NCBI GenBank assembly: GCA_963969345.1 | Contig: OZ017769.1 | Location: 4,715,725 to 4,779,724, forward strand | Direction of reading: 5' to 3' | Length of the DNA stretch: 64,000 bases | From: Turbatrix aceti | Lineage: Eukaryota > Nematoda > Chromadorea > Rhabditida > Panagrolaimidae | Shown: positions 44,708 through 55,731 of the stretch, piece after piece | How the letters are laid out: every line of letters starts with the position of its first letter | Numbering within the stretch: position 1 is the first letter of the stretch | Translations under genes and position numbers: made by a program | Notes under the pieces: generated by a model | Told to the model about the DNA's origin: nothing | The model's database searches: none | What the model saw: the letters and a program-made list of their open reading frames with translations, nothing else

Positions 44708-44933
44708 AAGTTGGCACAAAAGATTGCATAAAAACGAAATAAAACTGGCAAAACAAAAAAGTTATTATGAATCGTAAGTTTTACGATAAGTTTATCGTAA
44801 AAAGTAACATCAAAAATCGTAAAACGCAAAAAGCAAGAAAAAAATTTACGATATTTGTTTGTCACACTTTGCCAACACCGAAGAATTCGACCAAGTGTCG
44901 AGAATTGTTTTCCGCCGTTTCGCTTTTTTTCAC

Positions 44934-44935
44934 AG
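44934..44935 (+). promoter_or_regulatory. Leader trans-splice acceptor of DUS1L
   Basis: A run ending in cttttttttcacAG stands 12 bases before the ATG at 44948, with no upstream exon visible. This is the usual picture of a spliced-leader acceptor in nematodes. Confidence 0.55.
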
Positions 44936-44947
44936 AAATCTGCGATC

Positions 44948-46973
44948 ATGACAGATCACAGTGAATCTCCGGTCAATATCCTTTTTATCGAAAAAAACAT
45001 ACCCGAGCCCAATATATCGTACGTGTGCGACGAAGAACTGCTGCAATGGAAGCGTGATTACTGGAAATCGCGGATTGCCGGCATCAAAAAAGTCATCGCG
45101 CCCATGGTGGATCAGAGGTTGGTTCTTTTTTTTTTCTTGTAAAAACTATAGCCAAACTGATGTTGTAAATTTTGCAGCGAACTGGCTTTTCGAGAGTTCG
45201 TCACAGCCCATGGCGGAGATCTGGCGTTCACGCCGATGATTCACGCTCATCTCTTTGCCACGGATGCTACGTATCGCCGAACCTCGCTCCAGACATGGGC
45301 CGGCGAGCGGGAGAGAGGCTACGTTGTTCAGTTCTGCGCCAACGATCCGGTCGCGCTGCTGAAGGCGTGCAAACTGGTTGAAGGATTCTGCTCCGGCGTC
45401 GATGTTAATTTGGGCTGCCCGCAGATGATCGCCAAGAAAGGTAACTACGGCGCCTTTTTGCAGGTTGGTTTTTATTAATATTTTTGTGTTCTTGAGCGTT
45501 GTTTTTTTGTTTGTTTGCAGGATCGACCAGAAGTTGTGTTTCAAATGATCAACCAGGTCTACCTCCACTGCAAGTTGCCCATTTCTGCCAAAATCAGGAT
45601 CCTGGATACCGTTCCTGAAACGATAGAGTACGCGCGAATGATTGAGAAGGCCGGAGCGTCGATGATTACGATCCATGGACGAACGCGTGCCATGAAGGGT
45701 CCTGCAACCGGCCTCGCGGATTGGGACCATATTCGTGCGGTCAGGGAAGCTCTTTCGATCCCGGTCATCGCAAATGGAAATATTCAGGTTGGTTTTTTTG
45801 CAAAATTTTGGGGGAGCGAAGGACAAACGCAATATTGAAAAAAAATTGACAGTTTATCCAGTTTTTTTATGTTCAAGCAGTTTCATGCCTAAAAATTATA
45901 AAAATTTTAGGCCTAAAAATTTAAGCCAAAAAATTATTTTTAGGTAAACATAAAAGGAACAAAACCATCACATTCAAATTTTTTTAGGTACCCGGAGACG
46001 TGGACAAGTGCCTAGAAGCCACGAAGGCAGATGCCGTCATGTCAGCCGAGGGAATTCTCTTCAACCCTCTCCTTTTCGAGGGCAGCTTCCGACCGTGCTA
46101 CGACGTCGCTCTGGAATACCTCAGCTACGCAAAAAAGTTCGGAGCAGGGTCCAGCTCAGTTCGCGCCCACATCTTTCGCATTTGCCATCACCTGTATGTT
46201 TTTGTGTTTTTTCTTATTTTTTGGACTCGTTGAACCCCTATTTTTCAGCCTAATCCAATCCAGCGACCTTCGAACAAAGATGTCCATCATCTCGACGATG
46301 CCCGACTTCGAAGCCCTGGTCAACGAGCTGGCCACGCTCCATCCGGTCACCGAAGAAGACCTCGCGCAGGCGCAGAAGACCGTCGCCAACCAGGCCTTGT
46401 TCCCGACCCTTGCGGACTTTATTCAAGCGCTACCACCCTGGCTGGCGAAGCCCTACATCCGCCCGGCAACGCTCAACGCCGCTTCGACATCTGAAGGCGG
46501 AGAACCGTCTGCCGCGTCTGAATATCGCTCCAAGAAGCGCGAAGAGGTGACCCGTCTCGCGCAGAGCACAGGACTCTCCAAGCGACAGATCCGGCGCAAA
46601 GAGCGTCGTCGCCTCGATGCCATCCGCGTCCGGGACGCGAAGAAGACGTATCCACGCTGCCGTCGGTGCCAGCAGCCGGCGGGTGCTACGTGCCGAAACG
46701 ACTCGTGTCGCGCGTGTTGTCGCTTGCAGTGCATCATTGACTACCTCAGCTGCCACAGTGAGTTTTTTTACGGTGGATTTTGAGGATCTGACAAAAAATC
46801 AAGTACATATTTATTTTTTAGGCCACAAATTCATGGCAGAAAAATTGAAATCCAAAAGAGAAGCTTATTTGGCAGAAAATGGAGGAATCGCTGAGCTTCG
46901 CGTTTCAACGACCGAAGCAGACGCCGGTGTCGTCGCCAACGGTGGTGGTGTGATGTCTGAATCAGCCGATTGA
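44948..46973 (+). CDS. DUS1L: tRNA-dihydrouridine synthase 1-like (DUS1L)
   Basis: Six exons: 44948-45117, 45178-45463, 45521-45787, 45988-46193, 46249-46757, 46822-46973; 529 residues, all phases fit. Dus1-type enzymes are FMN-dependent and reduce uridines 16/17 in the D-loop of tRNAs. Visible landmarks: APMVDQSELAFR at the start of the TIM barrel (about residues 50-60), FTPMIHA, VQFCAND, VDVNLGCPQMIAKKG.YGAFL, ISAKIR, IHGRTR, VIANGNIQ and SAEGIL, all diagnostic for the Dus1 subgroup. The C-terminal part adds a basic segment (KRQIRRKERRR) and a Cys-rich cluster (CRRCQQPAGATC, CRACC, CHSHK) typical of animal DUS1L. No disruption is seen. Likely nuclear or cytosolic. Confidence 0.93.
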
Positions 46974-47042
46974 CAAGCTTGTGCATCAGTTGTTGAGTTG
47001 TTTTTTTCTCAAATTGAGGAAATTGAAAGCGCTTTCACAAAA

Positions 47043-47048
47043 AATAAA
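47043..47048 (+). terminator. Poly(A) signal AATAAA of DUS1L
   Basis: AATAAA 70 bases after the DUS1L stop codon. Confidence 0.6.
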
Positions 47049-47107
47049 GGTTGTAAAGATGTTGAACGATCGTTATCAGTGCTACAAAAAATACAAAATT
47101 TTCTGTT

Positions 47108-47250
47108 CCTGACACGAAAATTTTAAACTTCATGTTCTCGAAACGAAAATCCGAAATTTCATGTTCCCGAAACGAAAATTCGAATTTTCATGTCACCGAA
47201 AAGGAAATTCGAATTTTCAGGTTCCCGACACGAAAATTTTAAATTTCGGA
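47108..47250. repeat. 29-bp minisatellite, about five diverged units
   Basis: Units follow cccgaaacgaaaattcgaa with a ttcatgtt tail and recur every 29 bases between DUS1L and the SSP-like gene. The rest of 46974-47597 shows no gene. Confidence 0.7.
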
Positions 47251-47597
47251 TATCCGGTTTATTTTTGAGTTTCAAAATTCAAAATTTTTGCGCAAATTTG
47301 AATATAAAATTAGTTTTTTTTCAGTTTTTGTTAATTTTGGTAAAAACAAAATATTTTTCGGGTATCCTCCCGAAACCGTGACCGTAATATTGTGCCCCCA
47401 ATCTGGCACTGAATCCCATAAACATGCAAATTTCGATATCACCCTGTGCGAATTTGCATGTAAATTAAGTGCCGCCCGCTTTTTTTGACGAAGCGCGAGT
47501 CTCTGTCGCGTAACGGCATTTGATTGTCGCTGCGGTTTTTCTGGCGCGTTCGTCTCTGTCGGCTTTGCGTTTGTTGTGCTTTGGTAATCGAGAAAAA

Positions 47598-48775
47598 ATG
47601 TCGGAAGCAGACAACATGGCTCTGCAGGCCATAATCGGTTTGATTGCCACATTCATTCCATTTGCGACGCTGCTGGCTGGACTCCTGCTATGCAAGGCCA
47701 AGAAGGCCGCTGCTCCTCCCGCTGCCGCCACCAAACCGGCGGATTCCAAATCCAAGATGGGTGCTCCTGATGCCCCCAAGGAGAAGGAGAAGTCCAAGAA
47801 GGAAGAGAAGGAGAAGAGCAAGAAGGAGAAGAGTAAGAAGGAGAAGAGCAAGAAGGATGAGAAGAAGGAAGAAGAAAAGAAGGTGAGTTTTTATAAAACA
47901 TCTTTTCAGGCGCCTACCGTAATTTTATTCGTTGCAGGAAGAGAAGAAGGAGGGCGAAGAGAAGAAGGAGGGCGCGGAAGGCGAAAAGAAGGAGGGCGAA
48001 GAGAAGAAGGAGGGCGCGGAAGGCGAAAAGAAGGAGGGCGAGGAGAAGAAGGAAGGCGAAGAGAAGAAGGAGGGCGCGGAAGGCGAAAAGAAGGAGGGCG
48101 AGGAGAAGAAGGAGGGCGAGGAGAAGAAGGAGGGTGAAGGCACCAAGGAAGGCGAAGAAAAGAAGGACGGCGCAGAAGGCGAAAAGAAGGAGGGCGAGGA
48201 AGAAAAGAAGGGCTCCAAGAAGGAATCCAAGAAGGAGTCCAAGAAGGATTCCAAGAAGGACTCCAAGAAGGAAGGATCCAAAAAGGAAGGATCCAAGAAG
48301 GATGGCAAAGAAGTCTCCATCGATCCTAAAGAGCTCAAATTCCCCAAGGATGGCGGCACCCAGAAGACCAAGATCACGAACGGCACCGATGGTCGCGTCG
48401 CCATCAAGGTCAAGTGCTCGGACAACACCCTTTACCGCGTCAATCCCGTCTTCACCTTCATCGATGCCGGCAAAGACGTCGAAATCGAGGTCATTCGACA
48501 GAGTGGAAACTCCAAGCCCGACAAGATCGTCATCGTCCACACTACCGTATGTTTTTTTCGTGTTGGGAGCTTGTTGGACGGAAACTTTGTTTTTTTTTCG
48601 TTTCAAGAGTTCACGAACGGAAACCTTGTTGTTTTCGTGTCGAAAGTTGTTTGCCGGTAATCGTAATCATTTTATTTTATTTTTTTAGGCCACTGCGGAG
48701 GATACGGATGCGCAGCCGCTCTTCAAGAAGGCAACCGCTTTCCCGACTTTCTTGGTGCCTCTTACCGTCGAGTAG
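47598..48775 (+). CDS. Membrane-anchored SSP-type MSP-domain protein with Lys/Glu repeat linker
   Basis: Three exons: 47598-47882, 47938-48546, 48689-48775; 326 residues. The C-terminal ~105 residues (from about VSIDPKELKF) are an MSP-fold domain closest in feel to the small nematode SSP class: RVNPVFTFIDAGKDVEI, KPDKIVIVH and the ATAEDTDAQPLFKKA...VPLTVE ending. MSP-fold proteins build or contact the sperm motility cytoskeleton or act as VAP-like adaptors. Unlike the roughly 107-residue soluble SSPs, this one starts with a hydrophobic helix (residues about 9-31, ALQAIIGLIATFIPFATLLAGLLL in part) and a 170-residue charged linker of EEKKEG and SKKE repeats. It may tether the MSP domain to a membrane; inferred. 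Sperm expression is only suggested by the family. Confidence 0.82.
47938..48300 (+). repeat. Coding minisatellite: EEKKEG/AEGEKKEG and SKKE repeats
   Basis: Tandem gagaagaaggagggc units of 15-18 bases followed by tccaagaaggac-type units, in frame within exon 2 of the SSP-like gene. Such a tract is prone to length variation without frame loss. Confidence 0.85.
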
Positions 48776-51363
48776 AATTTTGCCATTGACAGTTCCTTGC
48801 TGGTTGAGAATCGTGCTGACTCCTGTGACATTGCTCCTATGAAATTGTGTCGACTAGACTTTTTGGAATTTGTTGGAGCTGAGGGATAGGTCCGGGCGTA
48901 AATCTACAGTACACTCCATGCGATGAAGGGTCACTGGTTTGGAGCAATCGCCGGGGGTGAATCATACCGACCGGCGTCATGGGGGGATGCGACGTCAGAT
49001 CAAAGCGCGTGGCGCGGCACCTGTCCTTTTGTGACTCTGCCGCTACCGGGCGATGATATATCAACGCACACAATCCCGCGCGCCCGCGAACAGGGAAAGG
49101 GGGGGATTGCGGTGTTTTTTTTCTTTTTCTTTTGTCTCGGGCGCATGGCAAACTTCCCGTCGAGCCTGCCTGCCTGCGATCGCGATTGTGATGATTGTTG
49201 GGGTACGCAGCAAAGGTGTCAAACCCGACGCTCGCTCTGCGTGTGCGTGCACTCGGGAGGGTGCCAGGATGATGGATGGTCAGTTACTTTATACTTTCTG
49301 ACCAGCTGCCAGGCGGGTCCCCGAAATGCATTCATTTATTCATTCAATCGCTGATTACGATCAACTGCGACCGCGGCCGGGAGGTAGGTAGGTGATACAT
49401 CATCCATCCTTCATCCCGCGACTGCAAAACAGAAGTTTTTGCAACACACAACAAATAACAATCACTCTCGGCCGGGAGACGACGTCTGGCCACCAACACC
49501 AATAACAACAACGGATGTGGCTGCGCGACATTAATTTACGACTTATCTCTCGCCCTGCTCGCTTCGTCATCTCCCTCGCGGTGTTTTGGGGTGCCCGGTG
49601 ACCTCGCGGACAGGAGGCAATTAGCATAAACACTTGGAGAACGAGACCGAACGAGTGGCCGTTACCCGATCCCCTACGCTGAAGGCCAATCCCTCTGATC
49701 GTCTGCTGTTTACGTCGTACAACACTTGTAAATAATTTGTTTTCACACAAATTGGGGGTTGTTCATTGCGGGTTAGTGAGTGTACTATGAAGAGGATCTG
49801 CTGTGTTTTCGAGACAACTTTTGAGTCAGAGACACAACTTTCAAACTTTCGTGTCAAAAAACTATCAAACTATGAGGCGGACCAGGCTCTTGACTGGAAA
49901 AAACTTCCGTGACAAAAAACCCTATTGGCTCTCAACTGGAAAAAAACTTTCGTGTCAAAAAACACTGTCAATTGACCATGTCTCGACACGAAAGTACATA
50001 TTGTCTCAAAAGATTACTCTTTTCGAACGTAATCCTAGGCCCAAAGTAAACTCACCTTTTTTTCCCCGTTTTTGGCCTCTGGATGACGCTTTTGACGCCT
50101 GACTGACTGTCTTACTCCTTTTTTGTAGCTGCTCTGATGCGTTGCAGCTTCCATAATTGTTCACAGCGGTGTTGTTGACAACACGGCTAATCCCCGTGCT
50201 TTCCCATTGTTGAATCGAGACCGCCACAGCCACAGCCACCGACACGCGGTGGGCGCGAATGCGAATGTGACCGAATCAGTTGTCGGCGTGGTGGCCCTTC
50301 CTCTCTTTTTTTTTCACACCCTGCCTCCCGCTACGGGCCCTGGGGCGCGTGTTGCTGCTGCTGTGGTGGTGGTAGGTGCTTCATTCGAAGCTCTTTGTAC
50401 TGATTAATCTCGCGCCTGTCGGATCGGAGGGAGTGAGGTGATTCATCGACCATTGCATCGACGGACGTCGGGGCCGGGCCGGGCTCGCCTTTACAGCCCA
50501 CTGTATATGTATTTGAGGCAAAAGGCGTGGGGTGGAGGTACATACTGATTTTGTTGGTTGTCGATTTCCTTTCCCAACCAAAAAACCCATCACCTTCCTC
50601 GATCAAAAGGCAGGCGGCGGAGAGACGCGAAGAGCATATATCAGGCCTTTTTTGTTTTCTTGCTCCGCGCGCCTGCCTGGCATTCTGATGCGCGCCTGCC
50701 TCAGAATGCAGCGTGTAACCTTTCTGGCCTTCCTTCCTTCCTTCTTTTCCTTGACCATTGACTGCCCCGGCTTCTTCGGAACGACCAGAGAAGACACCAC
50801 TCCCGTGACCGTGTGCTGACTCATGAATAGGCTCCCCTGAATAGTTATTCATCGACGCTGACTGACTGAGAGCACGATAGACTCCTCCTGCGCACCGGAC
50901 TGGCAGCAAGCATCGCCCCCTCCTGCCCCCATGAATGGGAGAAAGAAGCGCAGCATGGCGCGCAACTCGCCAGCCCCAAAAAAGTCGTAAACGATCCACT
51001 TTCTCTCTCTCTTAGCGATCCAAATTGAAATTGTTAATGACTTTTTATTCGCTCTCCAAAATCGGACACGCGATCCATGCTTGCTTTTTTTTCCGGACAG
51101 ATACAAATTTAGGCGCAACTTGGTCGGCTTAAAATTGTTCGAATTGGTTTTTCTTGCATTTCGTAGCAGGTCTGGTTGCGTTCGTTCTGCTGCTCCCCCC
51201 CCAACGGGACCGCATTAGTCTCGGCTATTTGAACGCTACCAAAAAAGACTGGATTTCCCTTCCGTCGAAGTTGTAGTGCGTGGCTTTTTGCTGGCCTCAG
51301 GGCTTGTACAGGGGTCTGGGACGTGTTTTTTTAATCGTTAGAGAACTTCTAAAAAATTTTTTT

Positions 51364-51472
51364 AACATGCTTAAAAGCATGTTTTTTTTATTTAAAATTG
51401 GATAGGTCCTTACGGCCTATTCAATTTTGCTTAGTTTGATTTTAAACATTTTTTGGGGGGTTTTATTGCCCC
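51364..51472. repeat. Cluster of three adjacent hairpins
   Basis: Stem 1: AACATGCTT with its complement, 2-base loop (51364-51383). Stem 2: 51394-51406 with 51416-51428, 12 of 13 pairs plus one G-U, 9-base loop. Stem 3: a G run and ccc(c) around ttttatt (about 51454-51472). T-rich spacers separate them. It could be a structured RNA or a small foldback element. Confidence 0.5.
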
Positions 51473-52371
51473 TCTGCGCGGAATGGCAGAACTTGGCTGG
51501 CGTCCGAGTGTCTGTCACTGACGACCGTGGATCGTGAACAGCCATCCCACATGAGGACGTTCGTTGCCTAATGGGCTTTTAATGCCGTTGACGACGAACT
51601 GTCTGCGTCTGTGTTTACGATGGGGATGGGATGGGATGGTCAGTCACCTGTTGTTGTGGATGGGTTTACCTGAACGGACAATGATGTTCTTCTTCTTTCT
51701 GGATGGCGTTTGTTTTTCTGGGTTGTTGCACAACACTCATGTTAGAGAAAAAAAACTTTTTACTCGCCCAAATATAAAAATTAAAATTAACCAAATCTGC
51801 TGCAAAGAGAGTTCTGTGCGTTGAACGGAAATATTTATGTTGCCTCAAGCGATGGTCACCGACGACCAGCAGGAGGGCGGGGAGTCGCGTGGAGGGTCTG
51901 ACTGAAAAAGTTGATTCCTAGGGCAGGAAGGACTTCGTCCTACTCCGTAATGCGTAATCCTCTCTATTTTTCCTTTTTATCGAGTTTAAATCCATCAATT
52001 TTGCATTTTGGATTGCGCCAATAAATGATATATACGATTTTTCATTGGTTCACATATTGTCTCGCTCTTCCTTCCTGCTGGTCTGCAGAGCAGCCGACTT
52101 GGCTCGCATCGGTCTCGTACACCTTGCCGCATTTTTTCTCAACTGATCTGTCGGATTTATAACATTTTTCTTTCCAGCCAAGCGTTGACATAACTGACGA
52201 CCTGACTTTTTTTTGATTGGTCTTATCTCGGGTACAAAACAGACTTTTTTTGCCTGGGCTTTTGCAAAACCGTCAAAAAAATTGTTAGCATTTTTTTGCA
52301 GAGATTTTCGAATCTGCAAAAAAATAAAAATAAATCACAATCATTTATTGTTTTTTTTTACACCCGAGAAT

Positions 52372-52398
52372 TGAACGAACGAACGAACGAACAAACGA
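52372..52398. repeat. (GAAC)n microsatellite
   Basis: Several tandem gaac units. Another (GAAC)n tract of four to five units is at 55709-55731. Confidence 0.8.
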
Positions 52399-55300
52399 TA
52401 AATTACATCAAATGACGGCCTGCTGCGGTCTTCGACGAAGGACTGCCCCGGTCACCTGCGAAGGCCACTACGTAAAAAAAAACACAATTATTCCACACTG
52501 TTTGTCACGTTGACTTTCTTCTTTTTTTTGCGAGGTCTCGGGCACCTGACACGCGTCGGTTGGGGTTGAGGGCCTTCTTTGCGCCTTTGCGCGTGGTGGT
52601 GTAATCGTAATCAAAATGCAAAAGACGTACGCGTATGTATACGCCTTCGAGGACGATCGGCAGCGGCCCCAAAAAACGCCTGCGAGCAGCCTTGAACGCT
52701 GTGGCTGCGCTCATTTCGCCTGGGAAGTCGCCTGCGCTGCGCAAAGCGGTAAATATTTGGCATTTGTCACTTTCAACGATCCTCAAACTCTCCAAATGGC
52801 CCGCCACGTTTGTTTGTAAATACAACCGCGCAATGGGGCCTCCCTGGAGCACGGTATCGGTCCGCGGACACGGTGATCCGGTGTGTCTTCGATGGAAGGA
52901 GCACACGCACATCAGGCGACCATCAGGAGGCGATGGACGCGTTTAGGCGTTTATTGCCCTTTCCTGTCGTTACTCCCCCCCCCTCTTTTCGGTCGTGGTC
53001 GTTTGTTGGACCTTCAACTGGGCTTAAAAAAAGTCTGGCTGTTTGCCGTCTCTCTTCTGTCTCTTGGGGGCTGTGAGTGGGGTATGCAAGGTATCGAAAA
53101 AACAAAAAAACGCTAAACGATGTGTGCTAGCGCGAGGGAGGATAGCCTTGAAGCCGCCTGGGACCTTTTCGCCAGCAGACAGGTTGGCGCCGGCCGGAGA
53201 AGGAAATAGGAGGACCTGGCGCGTTTGGTGATTAAAAAACCCAAAAATTGGACCTGGTCAAATTTAGACAATCGTGTTTTGTACCTGAGCTCCTTTTTTG
53301 TTTTAACAAAATAAAATAAATTTTTTTTGTAATTTTTGCTAAAAAAATAAAATTAGTTTTTTTTGTAATTTTTGCTAAAAAAAAATAAATTTGTGTTTTT
53401 GTGTCGATTACGATTTTGTCTACGTCTTCGTCTTCGTTTTTGCCTTCGAATTCGAATTTACTTTGATTTACAGTTTTTATTGCCCCGAAAAGGAAAAAAA
53501 AAGTTTTTTGGTGTGCCCGTAAAAAAATCTCCGTGACAGTTTTTTACATGCAATCGGCCCCGACGCAGCGAAGACGACTGACTCTCCCTCCGTCCCTTGT
53601 ACGGACATGTCTTGCGTAATTTAAGTGTCGTTAATCAGTTAAAAGCCGCTGTAAAAAAAAGTAGACCCTCTACCACCGCCGCCGCTGCCGCCACTGGCAG
53701 CGTCGAGGCATGCGAGGGTCGTCGGTCTGATGTGAGTCATTTGTGAAAAACGACTCCGCCAACCTCCGGACTTCTCCTCTGGCCCCAGTCTCGATCATAA
53801 AAAATACGACGACACGCGAACTGGCCCGCGCACGACTGCACTTTATCACTTTTTTACGCCCTTCCTTCGTTTTTGCCTTCGTCGATGGGAGTCGTAAAGT
53901 TGGGAGGGCATCATGGCTCATGGCCGGCGACCGACCCCTCTGGCTGGCCACCCATGGGTGGCACCACGGGCAGCCAGGGCTTATGAGATAACGACGCTCC
54001 TCGTCATGGAGTGCTTAGAATATAATGAGGACGACTAATTAGAGGCCGTGGGGCTGTCAGTCACTAGTGCTATGTGCCAGGATGAGCGGAGAGATGCGCT
54101 TATGTCAGGCGGCTAATTAATTTGACACACTTCTGGTCAACTGCCTGACACGCGTGAAATGTGTAGAACGTCTTTTTTTCCGGCATTTGTGTGTGCTCTA
54201 ATTGCTGGTTTGGCCGGTTTTTTGGGCTGAGATGTTCGCAGAGAACTTCGGAAACTCTGATTTGTCGAGAGAACCCCTCATTTCCACCGGCAACGACCCA
54301 CGTGTTCATTTGCTCATTTTTTTGCGATCGCAGGGGGCTGCTTGTTGCGATCCGGTGTTCATCGGTGTTCACTGTCATTTCAGTGATGAATTACCCGTGG
54401 GCGCTGGTTGTTCAGCTTGTTCGAGGGGAACGCGGTGACCCGGGGCACGGGAACATGTCTCGCCCCCTCCCCGAGCGTCAACAGAGTCTTCTTATGCCGT
54501 CGACTTTTGACGCGGTCGCGGTCGTTTGCGTGCCACATTTGACGCTTCTCTTCTGTATGAAATGGTCTTTCATTCAGGAAAAAGCCCATAATCAGTCACT
54601 CATCCGCACTCCGCTTTTACTGCTTCTCATTAACACTTCGATTCCCTCGAGGCGGTTTTTCCATGGGCCAACCGGTGTCAGTACCGGCACCGCATCAGCA
54701 CTGAGTGAAAACGGTGTTTTTACATATTTTTGTTTTCGGCAACACTTTCTCGCTGCTCACATTTGCCATTTAAATATCAATTTTTTCTTTCAAATCTTGA
54801 AAAACGACGTCGTTTATCTTTTTTTTTTCAAAATTGGCCACCTGAATGGAAGACAAATGGCCTCGGGCTATAGTGTATACGATATAGTTGTTTTTAGTCT
54901 TCTTTTTTTTGTTGAAATTTTCAAAAACCTTGAAAACACGGGGGATCGCGCCTGATTGCGCCTGCTTACATGTTTGTTTTGACAGTTTCTATTCTTCTCG
55001 CTCGCTCGCTCGCGGAGTTGAGTCGAGTCGATTCGCGTCGGAGTGACCAGGTGAGTGGCTGTCCACCTATCTCACCGGCGGCCGGCGGCCGCGGTGGTCA
55101 CTCCTGCCTCTGGCCGATCATGCGCAGGCTCGCAGGCGCATCTTGCTTACAACTGGTTCCTGTCGACTGACGGTTAGTTAAGTGGTGGTATCACGGACAC
55201 TTTCTCACGAATCACCCCCCTCTTATTGCTTGCTTGCTCCAAAAACCGATCACTTTTCAAAAAGAACTCGAACTCACATTCGACCAACTCGAGTTTTGTG

Positions 55301-55708
55301 ACTTCTATGGTGTCTGCTATCTTCTACCAGCCTCCCGCCACCCAGATCGCCCCTGATTGACCGCTGACAACCGCTGATACGCGTGGGAAAGTTGTCTTTT
55401 TTGCGCACGGGTGCAAACAGTAGGCAGCACGGGAGTTGGGGTGATAAGACCACCGCTCTGTTTGTCGTCCAGTTTGATGGATGGGAAAATGGATCGTTGG
55501 GTGGGTAGAAGGCACGGGTTACGGTAAGTGGTAGCGTGCGTGCGTTACGTTACGTGCCTCCTTTGAGCCTTGGAACAGCTGGGTGGTTCTTTTTTTGGAC
55601 TGACGAGACCGGTGCTGCTGATGAATGAATTTCTGCGGTTCTGCGAGTTTTGCAGTTTCGCACCAATTTTGAAGTGCCGCTCTTTTTTCCCTCCCGCTGA
55701 CTGAAACG

Positions 55709-55731
55709 CGAACGAACGAACGAACGAACCA
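55709..55731. repeat. (GAAC)n microsatellite
   Basis: Tandem gaac units preceded by cgc and followed by caacgcg. The same tetranucleotide dominates the MITE family of this window. Confidence 0.75.

Noticed and set aside
47520..48137. Longer ORF starting at 47520 upstream of the SSP-like start and reading into Gly/Arg-rich sequence
   Set aside because: It ignores the clear GTGAGT donor at 47883 and acceptor at 47936-47937; the spliced frame gives the MSP domain.
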